From 66-474 sp963771735 (lineage in GTDB: Bacteria; Pseudomonadota; Gammaproteobacteria; Xanthomonadales; Rhodanobacteraceae): DNA of 64,000 nucleotides. How positions within the stretch are numbered: position 1 is the stretch's first letter; each line of letters begins with the position of its first letter. Both the position numbers and the translations under genes were made by a program. The notes below the pieces were generated by a model, which saw nothing but the letters and a program-made list of their open reading frames with translations, had not been told where the DNA came from and made no database searches. This document shows positions 31,683 through 40,572 of the stretch, piece after piece. The stretch covers positions 434,001 through 498,000 of the forward strand of contig CAVYUN010000001.1 in the NCBI GenBank assembly GCA_963771735.1. The letters run 5' to 3'.

Positions 31683-33783
31683 TCACGGCGAAACCCCGCT
31701 TGCTTCGCCAACCGGCTGCGCGGCCGCGTATTTCTTCATCAGCGCCTGGAACCGCGGATCACCACGCAACGGATCCCAGACCGGATCGAGCTTCAGGCGG
31801 GTCACGCTGATAACTTCGCCGGCCGGCATCGCCATCAGCTGGTCGATCAACCGGAGCGCCTGGTCTTTCGCACCCGCGTGGGCTTCCACTTCGGCCAGCC
31901 CGGCCAGGGCATACCCGCCGAAGTAAGCATCCCTGGAAAGTGGCATGACTTCGGTTATGCGCCGCGCGGCAGCAATGGCATCCGCATTGCGGCCCAGGCA
32001 CACGTCCACCCAGGCGACCTGCTGCAGGTTGCCGATGACACCGGGATGTTTCGCAAGCTCCGCGTCGACCAATGGCTTCAATTGCGCGCAGTCGGACCGG
32101 ATGGCCGCTTGCCGCCCCGCGACGACCTGGATGGCGACACGCGCGGTCTGGCGGATGATCCGATCCGCATCGGTGTCGGCCGGCGCCGAATCCCAGGCAC
32201 GCAATGCCGCATCGAAGTTGCGTTCGAACACATCCGGGTAGACGATCGGATTGATCAACCCGAAAATGTCCCCGGCGCCGATGTAGTTTTGGGTATTGAG
32301 TCGCCAGCCGGGCAACGGGTCGTAAGCCTTGCGCGCGCCCCGGGCGTCGCCCAATCCGATCAGGCGCGTTGTCCACAGCGCATCCTGGTTGTTGGTCCTG
32401 CCCGGCTCGATCGCGAGCGCGCGCGCCAACTGCCGCTCCGCCTCCCGGTACCGCCGCATGATGCTCAGCGTCCAACCGTATTCGCCCTGCATCTCGGCAT
32501 CGCGCGGCGAGATCAAAATCGCCTGCTGCAAGGTTGCCAGCGCTTGCGGCCACTGGCCGCGGCGGCGATCGATGAACGCCAGCCCTCCAAGCGCCTTGGC
32601 GTTGTTGGGCGCGAGCTGCAGCACGCGCTCGAATTGCGCGGCGGCATCGGCATAGCGGCGATACCCCCAGTAGTAATAATAGCCAAGCGCCAGATGTGCA
32701 TCCGGCAGATCGGGGGCAATTGCCAGGGCGTGGTCGATCGTCGCCTTGACTCTGGCCAATTCCGCGTCGGTCAGCGGCGCGACAAACCAGTGGCCGACCA
32801 TCTGACAGTAGGCAAGCCGGGCATAGGCCAGCGCGAAGCCCGGGTCGACGGCGATGGCCTGGCGATAGTCGTCCTCGGCAAGCTTGAAATCCGCGGCGCG
32901 CTGGGAATCGAACGCCTTGTTGGCCTGGAATTCCGCTTTCAGGAACCAATCGTAAGCCGCGGAATTGCGTGTCGGGATCGCGGCGACGTTCTGCTGTTCC
33001 GCATTCGTCAACTTCGCCTGCAAGGCGTCCGCGACTTTTTGCGCGACTTCGCCTTCCACGCCGAAGATGTTGTCGAGCGTGCGCTGGTAACTTTCGGCCC
33101 ACAGGTGGTTGTCGCTGCGCGCGTCGATCAACTGCACGTTGATCAGCACCTGGTTGCCGGCCTTCTGCACGCTGCCTTCCAGGATCGTCGCCACGCCCAG
33201 TTGCTGGGCGATGATTTTCAGGTTGTCCGGATGGCTTTGGTATTTCGCGGTCGAGGTACGCGAGATCACTTTCAGATCGCCGATGTCGGCGAGCTTGGTC
33301 AGGATCAGGTCCTGCATGCCGTCGGCGAAGTAGGCGTTGCCCTTGTCCTCGCTCAGGTTTTCGAAGGGAAGCACCGCAATGGACTTGGCGGGGATGGGAG
33401 TGGCTTGTGCGGGCGATGCCATCGACGCTGGATGCTGTTCGCGGCAGCAGCAACACGGGCCGCGCCGGCCGCGCCGTGATGCGACGACGTCCGCTCGTAA
33501 CCCCACAACAATCCCCCGCCGATCGCCAGCAACAGCGCGAGGATGGCGATCTCGGTGCCGCTGACCTTCTGCGCGCCGCGCTCGCCGTGGTACCAGGCCA
33601 GTACCAGCGCGACGACGAATCCGATCGCAGCGCGAGGATCAGCAGCTTTTCGACTTGATCCGGCCAACCGAACCGCTGCGCGATCACATCCAGCACCTGG
33701 ATCAGCGCAAACGCGAATGCGATGTACGCCAGCGCCCACTGCACCAGCTTGCGCTGCCTGAGGCGGAGAAGGAAACCCGTCAT
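31683..33783 (-). CDS. TolB/FlgO-like TPR membrane protein, frameshifted near N terminus
   Basis: Architecture: N-terminal membrane segments (RQRKLVQWALAYIAFAFALI, then a second helix), a FlgO/TolB-N-like domain (AKSIAVLPFENLSEDKGNAY, ILEGSVQKAGNQVLINVQL) and C-terminal TPR repeats. The N-terminal coding region lies in three frames, joined near 33,630 and 33,480; from 33,480 down it is one open frame. I favour the ATG at 33783 behind a GGGGGG run. Related proteins are abundant in Xanthomonadales, often fused to signalling domains. Function is unknown; the TPR part suggests a scaffold. It is divergent from a homologue. Confidence 0.82.
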
Positions 33784-33962
33784 CACCATCCCCCCATTTT
33801 TTCGAGAGTGTAGCCGCGGCAGACGCGGGCGCGTCATCCGTGCCGCGTCCCTCCAGCCCACGGCGGCAATGTCGCGCTGCCTCCATGCCGGGGATCGCCC
33901 ATGCCACAATGCCGCCGCGGAACGGGCACGGACGACGCGCTTCCGCCATCAGGCGTGACGGT
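33784..33962. promoter_or_regulatory. Shared divergent promoter region of two TPR genes
   Basis: 179 bases between the starts of two homologous, divergently oriented TPR genes. Both promoters should be here. I could not settle on convincing -35/-10 pairs. Confidence 0.3.
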
Positions 33963-35839
33963 ATGGCTAGCAGGGGGTTCTGGCGTGAACTGAAGCGCCG
34001 ACACGTTTACCGCGTGGCGGCGGCGTATGCCATTGTCGGCTGGCTGCTGATCCAGGTGGCGACACAAGTATTTCCTGTGTTCCACCTGCCGGACTGGATC
34101 GACCAGGCGGTCGTGCTGCTAATTCTGCTCGGCTTTCCGATTGCACTGGTGCTGGCGTGGGCGTTCGACGCCACGCCGCAGGGCATCGTGCGGACCGACG
34201 CGCAGGACAACGCGGACGTGCAGACGGTGCGCCGTTCGCGCCGCGCAGGCATTGCGGTCGGATTGATCGGCGTACTGATCGCAGTGCTCGCGGGCGGCGC
34301 GTGGTGGCAAACGGAACGCGCCGGCACCGAGCGCAACGCGCCCGTTGCGTCGACGCTACACGTGGCCGCCCCGTCACCGACAACAACGAAGGTTGCGAGC
34401 GCATCGACCGCCGTGCCGCCGATCGCGGCGCAACCGATTCCCGCCAAATCCATCGCCGTGTTGCCGTTGACCAATGAAAGCCGCGACAAGGATCAGCAGT
34501 ATTTCTCGGATGGCTTGTCCGAGAACCTGATCACCGCGCTGTCGCAATTTCCCGGGCTCAAGGTCATCAGCCGCGATTCCTCGTTCCGTTTCCGCAACAG
34601 CAACGACAGCAGCGCGACGATCGGCGCCAGGCTCGGCGTGGCGCACCTGCTCGAGGGCAGCGTGCAGCGGGCGGGAAGCGAAGTGCGCATCAGCATCGAG
34701 CTGGTGAATGCCGCCGATGGGAGCACGCTGTGGTCACACGCTTACGACCGGCCTTACCAGGACCTGTTCGCATTGCAGGACGCCATCACCAAAGCGGTCG
34801 CGGCGGCGCTCAAGGCCAGGCTGCTCGACGCCGGGGGTGCGGTGACGCAAAGCGACCGTCCGCCAACGGCAGTCTCGGTGCGTACAACGCCTATCTGCAG
34901 GGACGGTTCTATGACCAGCGCGGCTCGGAGTCGGCGTTGCGGCAGGCCATCGCGAAGTACACCGAAGCCACGCACCTGGATCCGGCCTACGCCGCTGCGT
35001 ATGCAAGCGAGGCGCGAACCTTGACGCAGCTTGCGGGGTTTTACCTTGGAGGTGCCGACATACCGGGCGCCTATGCGCAAGCGAGGACGCTGACCAATAC
35101 GGCCTTGCGCCTGGATCCGGACCTGGCCGAGGCGCATCTTTCCAATGCGGCATTGATCATCAACGCCGATCTGGACTGGAGCGGCGCGGGCCCCGAAATC
35201 CGGCGTGCCATTGAATTGGCGCCGGGCGATCCCGAGGCCTTTTTTTCGCTGTCGACGACACAGGCCTTTTCCGGTCACGTTGAATCCGCGCTCGGATCCA
35301 TCCAGCAGGCATTGGCAAAGAATCCGCTGAGCGCGTTCTGGCACGATTGGCAGGGGTCCTACCTGGGCGCGCTCGGCAGGTTCGACGCGGCCGAGGCGGC
35401 AGCACGGCAAAGCATCCATCTGGAACCACAACAAACGCTCGGTTACCGCAATTTGACCTTCATCGAAGTCTTGCGCGGGAACGCGACCGCGGCGCTGGCC
35501 GCCGCACAACAGACACCACCGGGACGCAACCACGACATCGCAGTGGCGTGGGCATTGCAGATCGGCTCCAACCGCAAAGCGGGGGATGCAGCGTTGCAAA
35601 GCCTGATCGCGAAACATGCCGGCGATTCGTCGTACCAGATCGCCGACGCGTATGCGCTCCGTCGCGATCCGGACAGCGTGTTCAAGTGGCTGGACAAGGC
35701 CTGGGCCAATCGCGACAACGGCATCCAGTACCTGACCTACGACCCGCTGATCCTGCGTTACCGGCACGACCCGCGCTACGCGGCATTTTGCAGGAAAGTC
35801 GGACTGCCCACGACCACCGATGCCAAGGCGTTGCCGTGA
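33963..35839 (+). CDS. TolB/FlgO-like TPR membrane protein, one frameshift
   Basis: Starts MASRGFWRELKRRHVYRVAA with two membrane helices (AAAYAIVGWLLIQVATQ, AVVLLILLGFPIALVLAWAF), then FDATPQGI. A third helix and a low-complexity linker follow. The FlgO/TolB-like domain (IAVLPLTNESRDKDQQYFSD, LLEGSVQRAGSEVRISIEL) precedes TPR repeats that continue to the stop at 35839. The frame changes by one base near 34,850 (TQSDRP to SANGSLGAYNAYLQG). Same family as the divergent neighbour and as the gene at 44,296-46,098, but clearly diverged from both. Confidence 0.83.
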
Positions 35840-35941
35840 GCGCATTTGAGCAGATCGAATGGCAAGCGGCGGCGGATCAGCGACCCGCTGCTTACGAACC
35901 TGAGGCGACACTCGTGAGCGTCCGCTTGCGGGACGGTTGAT

Positions 35942-36013
35942 CATCAACGCCCACGTTCACTAGCGGCCGAGCAGCGAAGCGGCGAGGACGTCGCGTGGAG
36001 CGTGCTGTTCGGC
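35942..36013 (-). mobile_element. Possible degenerate attC after the YdeI-like cassette
   Basis: On the minus strand GCCGAAC (36013-36007) and GCGTTGATG (about 35,950-35,942) flank a region with CGCCGCTTCGCTG in the middle, reminiscent of attC arms. Neither end matches the consensus boxes fully. Confidence 0.35.
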
Positions 36014-36035
36014 AATATGCTCATGGGCGCAAGGG

Positions 36036-36290
36036 TCACCGGTGCGGGCAGCCAGGCCAACAGCACGGCCTGCGCATTCCTCCGCGCATCTTATCGAGGC
36101 CAACATCGATACGGCGCTTCCTGGTCTCTTCCTTCTTGGCTGAAGTGACCCAGCAAATCCACTCGTTTCGAGCCAGAGGCGTAATCGCGGCCCAGAGGCT
36201 CTTGACCACAGCATCGGATTCGATGGCCTTGCGAAAGTCCGCGGGCAGCCTGTGCGGCAACTCACCGGACGGCGTCTTAGCTTTAGTCAT
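36036..36290 (-). CDS. YdeI/OmpD-associated family protein (cassette gene)
   Basis: 84 aa from the ATG at 36290, which is 6 bases inside the cassette boundary; a TTG at 36299 would place the start in the attC site. The C-terminal block is diagnostic: TPLARNEWICWVTSAKKEET, then RRIDVGLDKM and RRPCCWPGCPHR. Short YdeI-like proteins of this kind are frequent integron cassettes; the larger family is linked with tolerance to peptides or bacteriocins. The biochemical role is not known. Translation would depend on a promoter upstream of the array. Confidence 0.8.
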   Translation of the reverse strand: MTKAKTPSGELPHRLPADFRKAIESDAVVKSLWAAITPLARNEWICWVTSAKKEETRKRRIDVGLDKMRGGMRRPCCWPGCPHR

Positions 36291-36293
36291 GCT

Positions 36294-36353
36294 GGCCAAC
36301 GCCTGAGTTAAGCCGTGCCGCGAAGCGGCATCGGCTTGAACGAGTTGTTAGCC
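36294..36353 (-). mobile_element. Integron attC recombination site
   Basis: A 60-base site read on the minus strand. It has R'' GGCTAAC and R' GTTGGCC at its ends. Inner complementary arms CAAGCCGATGCCGC and GCGGCACGGCTTAA surround a TTCG core. It closely resembles the aadA-type attC sites of mobile integrons in length, arms and core. The stop codon (TAA) of the upstream cassette gene lies inside R'', a classic cassette arrangement. Confidence 0.92.
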
Positions 36354-36959
36354 GTTCTTATGCGTGACATATGCATCCAGAACCTCGATTAGGATCTCGT
36401 TGAGCTTATAGAAACACGTAACAACCTCACTCCAGCTCCACTCTGGATATTTCTCATCGAACGGTGAAATAACCATGTGGAGCGTTCGTGTCGAGTCGTT
36501 CGTTGACTGGATGGACGCAAAGAACTGCTTTTCTGAGAAATGCACCTCGCCAGAGGTGCGGTCGTAGACCTCGCGCACCCAGGGGTGAGACTCCGCCATT
36601 CTGTCGATTAGATACGCGTCGCGGAGGGCCTTACCCTCTCGGCTCTTAAACTTGTTTAGCTGCGCCCCGCCAATAACTTTGCTAGCCATCTCCTCTGGGT
36701 CATGTACGTACGTATAGGCCAGGAGACGGCTGACTGTATCAATTTGCATCCGAACGACGGCGCGAGCGCAGGTCATGTTCTTAGTTTTAACCATAGCGAT
36801 GAGCCCATGGCCAAGGCTGAGACTTCTCTTTACGGCCCCAACAATAATGAAATCCAACAGGAACAGAGCGCCGTTTCGCGCAGAAAGAGCCTTGTGACCC
36901 CTCTCTGGAATGGCCTTGAGTTGCTCCTCAAGAGCGTCAAGTTCGCTGGAAAGGCCCAT
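36348..36959 (-). CDS. Cassette-encoded protein of unknown function
   Basis: 203 aa, start ATG at 36959 (MGLSSELDALEEQLKAIPER) four bases after the GTTAGCC boundary. I do not recognise a family. It looks mostly helical: an N-terminal coiled-coil-like stretch, one hydrophobic segment (NGALFLLDFIIVGAV), then charged and aromatic regions such as HPWVREVYDRTSGEVHFSEK and PEWSWSEVVTCFYKLNEILI. Conserved-looking His/Glu in EVHFSEKQF could matter. Its codon choice and GC are unlike its neighbours, consistent with transfer. Stop lies in attC. Confidence 0.8.
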   Translation of the reverse strand: MGLSSELDALEEQLKAIPERGHKALSARNGALFLLDFIIVGAVKRSLSLGHGLIAMVKTKNMTCARAVVRMQIDTVSRLLAYTYVHDPEEMASKVIGGAQLNKFKSREGKALRDAYLIDRMAESHPWVREVYDRTSGEVHFSEKQFFASIQSTNDSTRTLHMVISPFDEKYPEWSWSEVVTCFYKLNEILIEVLDAYVTHKNG

Positions 36960-37021
36960 GAACGGCTAACTACTGAATATACGGATTCGACGTCCGGCTA
37001 TACAAACAGCTCCGGACCGCG

Positions 37022-37290
37022 GCAAAGGTAGCACAACCCCATGATGTTGCAGGAACTTTGCCTGACTCGGTCCGGTTATGCATGCACTGTATAAGCGGAC
37101 CCAGCGGATGCCGGGAAATGGGGAGACGTCGCCAACTCCGAGCGATCCCAGTGCCCGAAATACATTAGATGCCAACGGCTGCTATCGAATCGCGCAAACG
37201 CGCAGGGGAGTGGCCGGTTGTGGCCGCATCCCGCCATTAGCGCCTACAGAGCTGCGAGCTGGCTGAACTTCGCAACCGCGGATACGAATC
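37022..37290 (-). repeat. Dispersed repeat, copy A
   Basis: About 270 bases shared with 53,095-53,345. Strong matching blocks include GGTAGCACnnnCCCATGATGTTG, GGAACTTnGCC and the GCGGnTGnCGGGAA block, plus GAGCTGCGAGC near the other end. On the minus strand it sits directly downstream of an S9 peptidase fragment and directly upstream of the cassette array. No protein is supported. Confidence 0.75.
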
Positions 37291-37293
37291 TTG

Positions 37294-37671
37294 CTACTTC
37301 GTGTTGGCACTGCTGGCCGCGGTACTTCTTGGCCCGATGCATTTCGCCAGGAACGCGGCGATCAGTGTGAACAATTGCTGGTTGTGCTGGTCGCTGACGA
37401 AGCCGTGCAGCTCGTGCGGTTCGGCCAGCCACTGGTAGGGTTTGCCGGCGGCCTGCAGCGCGGCGCGCAGTTCGGTGGCGTTCTGGATCGGCACCCGTGG
37501 ATCGTCCTCGCCGTGCGCGATCAGCACCGGCACGTTGAAGTTGTCGAGCATGCTGGCCGGTGAAATCGCGTAGGCGTCCTGCGGCGTGCCGAGGGCCCGC
37601 GTGAAGTAGCGTTGCCCGTACACGTCGTCGCGGGCGTCGCCCTTCTGCAGCACCGCGTAGCCGCGATCGGA
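37294..37671 (-). pseudogene. Truncated C-terminal copy of S9 peptidase gene
   Basis: Nearly identical over about 350 bases to the 3' end of the intact gene at 41,642-43,660, including GEDDPRVP and HELHGFVSDQHN. At 37,645-37,650 the copy jumps across sequence that corresponds to 41,998-42,258 of the full gene: an in-frame 261-base (87-codon) deletion between two CTGCA repeats, which removes the catalytic serine. Homology stops altogether near 37,671. The fragment retains its own stop codon but no start or promoter. Confidence 0.88.
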
Positions 37672-37848
37672 CTGCGCCCGTCACGCAGTTCGTCGGCGCG
37701 CAAGGTTCTCTCGTCGTCCCGAAAAGTTCTTGGTGGCGGGCGGTTTTCAGGCGGGAAAGGGTCCTGGCCCTTCGCGCGGGCTCAAGCGACCGAGGTGGCA
37801 GCTTGCGTTTCCTCGGTGCCGAAAGCCGGGCTGCTAGGATGCAGCGCG

Positions 37849-38820
37849 ATGAACCCACCTGCTTCGACCAGAACGATCGGCTTGCTTGCCTACGACGACA
37901 TGCAAGCGCTGGATTTGACCGGCCCGCTGGACGTGTTCGGCGCCGCCAACGCACTCGCTTCAGGGAGGCCGCCATATGGTCTTCACGTCATTGGCGTCCA
38001 CGCTGGCACCGTGCGCGCCGAGAACGGTCTGGTGGTGGTCCCCGCATGCACTATCGAAAATGCACCACCGCTCGATACGCTGTTGATCCCGGGCGGCATC
38101 GGCAGTCGCCTGGGCAATGCCGATCCGCGATTGCTCGCCTGGCTATGCCGGCAGGCCGAAACCGCGCGCCGCATGGTGTCGGTGTGCACCGGCGCCTACT
38201 TGCTTGCGGCCACCGGTCTGCTTGACGGCCGTCGCGTCGCCACGCACTGGCAATACGCCGAGGACTTGGCACGGCGGTTCCCGGCCATCCATGTCGAGCC
38301 GGAGAGGCTGTTCTTGCGCGATGGACGCTTCGCCACCTCGGGCGGCCTGACGGCCGGCATCGACCTGGCGCTGGCCCTGGTCGAGGAAGACATCGGCGCG
38401 GCGATGTCGCTCGCGGTCGCGCGCTATCTCGTGATGTACGTGACACGACCGGGCAACCAGACCCAGTTTTCGGCGCCGCTGGCGGCCCAGGCACTGGCTA
38501 CTGGTCGCATGGGCGCCCTGATGGACTGGCTGTTGACTCACCTGAAGGATGAAGTCACCAGCGAGCGCATGGCCGAGCAGGTGTCAATGAGTCCGCGCCA
38601 CTTCCGGCGCGTATTCGCCGACACCTTTGGCACGACTCCCGCACGATTCGTCGAACACCTGCGGCTGGAACAAGCCTGCATGCGCCTGACCCGCGACAAG
38701 GCTTCCATCGACCGGATCGCCTCCAGTGTCGGTTTCCGCAGTGCGGACGTGTTTCGCCGCGCCTTCCGGGCTCGCTACGGCGCCACGCCCGGCGAGTACC
38801 GGAATCGGTTCGCCCGCTGA
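37849..38820 (+). CDS. GlxA-family AraC-type regulator with DJ-1/PfpI domain
   Basis: 323 aa. Residues about 8-190 form a DJ-1/PfpI (class-I amidotransferase-like) domain with the cysteine in VSVCTGAYLLAATGLL and the TAGIDLALALV segment. Residues about 220-320 form two helix-turn-helix motifs of the AraC family (SERMAEQVSMSPRHFRRVF and IDRIASSVGFRSADVFRRAF). Such proteins are cytosolic activators whose ligand domain has lost enzyme activity. The ATG at 37849 is chosen because the longer frame is unlike the family. The likely targets are the two genes downstream. Confidence 0.92.
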   Translation: MNPPASTRTIGLLAYDDMQALDLTGPLDVFGAANALASGRPPYGLHVIGVHAGTVRAENGLVVVPACTIENAPPLDTLLIPGGIGSRLGNADPRLLAWLCRQAETARRMVSVCTGAYLLAATGLLDGRRVATHWQYAEDLARRFPAIHVEPERLFLRDGRFATSGGLTAGIDLALALVEEDIGAAMSLAVARYLVMYVTRPGNQTQFSAPLAAQALATGRMGALMDWLLTHLKDEVTSERMAEQVSMSPRHFRRVFADTFGTTPARFVEHLRLEQACMRLTRDKASIDRIASSVGFRSADVFRRAFRARYGATPGEYRNRFAR

Positions 38821-38908
38821 GTGTTTGGCCGGAATCGTCGGATACCTGTCCGCAACGGCTTGACGGTACTCCCGATAATTGAATTTCTCTTTTGCGGGAA
38901 TCCATGTG

Positions 38909-39508
38909 ATGGCCAGTTTTGCGATTCGCCAGGCAGTCGTGGTGCCCCTGGCGGCAATGGTTGTCCCGATGCTGGTTGGAATCGCGACACCGGGCTATTC
39001 GTCGATCTCGCAACAGATCAGCGAACTGGAAATGACGCCGTATCCCGCGGTCGTGTTGATCACGCGGTTATGCGCGCTGCTCAGCGGACTGGCGCTGATC
39101 GTGTTCGCCTTCGGCTTGTGGCGCACCGGTGGTCGCCGTTTTGGTTTCACCATTGTGTGCACGCTGATATTCGGAGCCAGCATGGCTTCAGCCGGCATTT
39201 TCCTGATGGGCAGTCCGCTGCACACGTTGTCGGGCTTCGGCATCTTCATGGCGCTGGCGCCCGCATGCTTTTCTGCCGAATGGCGCGCAGCACCCACGCG
39301 GGTCAGGACCATTTCGATGCTGGCGGCAATGGCCACCCTGTTCTACCTGTGGCTTTTGTTCGCACATTTCGATCCTTCAACACTGAAGGGACTGACCCAA
39401 CGCATCGGCATCTTCGTGATGTTCGGCTGGTACTCGTTCGCCAGCCTTGCGTTGCTGCGTGCCGGGAAAGTGAATGCACCGGCGCACAACCCGCCGCCCA
39501 CCAATTGA
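38909..39508 (+). CDS. DUF998-like membrane protein
   Basis: 199 aa with six hydrophobic segments. SISQQISELEMTPYPAVV after the first helix and HTLSGFGIFMALAPA later resemble DUF998 proteins, whose role is unknown. I use the ATG at 38909, which has GGGAA upstream; a TTG at 38879 is also open. It lies between two DJ-1/PfpI genes in the same direction, so co-regulation by the AraC-type protein is plausible. Confidence 0.8.
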   Translation: MASFAIRQAVVVPLAAMVVPMLVGIATPGYSSISQQISELEMTPYPAVVLITRLCALLSGLALIVFAFGLWRTGGRRFGFTIVCTLIFGASMASAGIFLMGSPLHTLSGFGIFMALAPACFSAEWRAAPTRVRTISMLAAMATLFYLWLLFAHFDPSTLKGLTQRIGIFVMFGWYSFASLALLRAGKVNAPAHNPPPTN

Positions 39509-39538
39509 TCCCGCCCAGCGAAATCCAGGAGTCTTATC

Positions 39539-40555
39539 GTGAAGTCCATGCTGCTCGCCGTGTTTTTGGCGATACTGCCGGTCGCCGGCAGCATTGCCGC
39601 TGCACCAGCCAAACCGCAACTGCGCGACGGCATGATCAAGGTCGCGTTTGCCATCAGCCAACACGTCAACGTGATGGATGTCGCCGGCCCCTGGGAAGTC
39701 TTCGCGGATACTTCGTTGAAGAATGCGCAGGGCAAGGATGTCTCGCCATACGAGCTTTATACCGTGGCAGCCAACACCACACCGCTGCATAGCGAGGGCG
39801 CCAACCACCCCGGGCTCACGATCACGCCGGATTACGATTTCGCCCATGCGCCCATGCCGGACATCGTGGTGGTGCCCGCGCAGATGGGGGGCAAGGAACT
39901 GCTGGCGTGGCTGAGGAAAATCCACGCGCAACACGTCACCATCATGTCGGTGTGTACCGGGGCATTCCAACTTGGAAGAGCCGGGCTGCTGAATGGCAAG
40001 CATGCCACCACGCATCACTGGTATTTCGGTGACTTCGCGCGCGAGTTTCCCGACGTGAAACTGGTCAAGCAAGTCCGCTACGTGCAGTCCGACCCGGTGA
40101 CTTTCACTGCCGGCGGACTGACTTCCGGCATCGATCTGGCGCTGCACATGGTCGCCGATCGTTTTGGTCAGGACGTGGCACAGCAGACCGCGAACTTCAT
40201 GGAATACCTTGGCACCGGTTGGAAAACCGACCGCGGCATCTCGCCGCTGGCCATGCCTGTCACCCGGCAGGACTGGGAAGGCAGGGTTGGCGGCAAGACC
40301 GAGGTCGTGCTGCACAAGATCACTTACGGTGCCAGCCCGACATTCACGGTCGACATTCCGTCGGAAAACGTCAAGGGTGTGCCGGTGACACCATCACGGC
40401 ACGGCAAGCACGTGAACTTCACGATTGCTGTCCCGGACCACGCCGCTACGGTTTCTGGCTTGATTGATGAAGCCAGCCAATCCTTTGGCGGCACCTTTAC
40501 CCAGGATGGCAAGTCTGCGCCACTGACCTTGAAGCCGGTTCATCCGGCGCACTGA
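39539..40555 (+). CDS. Exported DJ-1/PfpI-family protein
   Basis: 338 aa starting at a GTG (39539) with AGGAG nine bases upstream. A signal peptide (MKSMLLAVFLAILPVAGSIA) precedes a DJ-1/PfpI domain with IMSVCTGAFQLGRAGLL and TAGGLTSGIDLALHMV, closely similar to the sensor domain of the GlxA-like gene upstream. Instead of the HTH there is a C-terminal region of about 120 residues that I do not recognise. Being exported, it cannot bind DNA; an amidase, hydratase or ligand-binding role outside the cytoplasm is possible. Confidence 0.85.
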   Translation: MKSMLLAVFLAILPVAGSIAAAPAKPQLRDGMIKVAFAISQHVNVMDVAGPWEVFADTSLKNAQGKDVSPYELYTVAANTTPLHSEGANHPGLTITPDYDFAHAPMPDIVVVPAQMGGKELLAWLRKIHAQHVTIMSVCTGAFQLGRAGLLNGKHATTHHWYFGDFAREFPDVKLVKQVRYVQSDPVTFTAGGLTSGIDLALHMVADRFGQDVAQQTANFMEYLGTGWKTDRGISPLAMPVTRQDWEGRVGGKTEVVLHKITYGASPTFTVDIPSENVKGVPVTPSRHGKHVNFTIAVPDHAATVSGLIDEASQSFGGTFTQDGKSAPLTLKPVHPAH

Positions 40556-40572
40556 GCCAGCAAGGACATCCA

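Larger units (their letters stand above)
35942..36970 (-). mobile_element. Two-cassette integron-type array without integrase
   Basis: Two gene cassettes run along the minus strand: an unknown 203-aa gene (36959-36348), attC (36353-36294), then a YdeI-like gene (36290-36036). The 5' boundary is marked by GTTAGCC at 36970-36964, four bases before the first ATG. A possible degenerate attC follows the second gene (36013-35942). Base composition is lower in GC than in flanking genes. No integrase gene is in the window, so this is either a CALIN (attC cluster lacking integrase) or the far end of a longer array. Confidence 0.8.
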
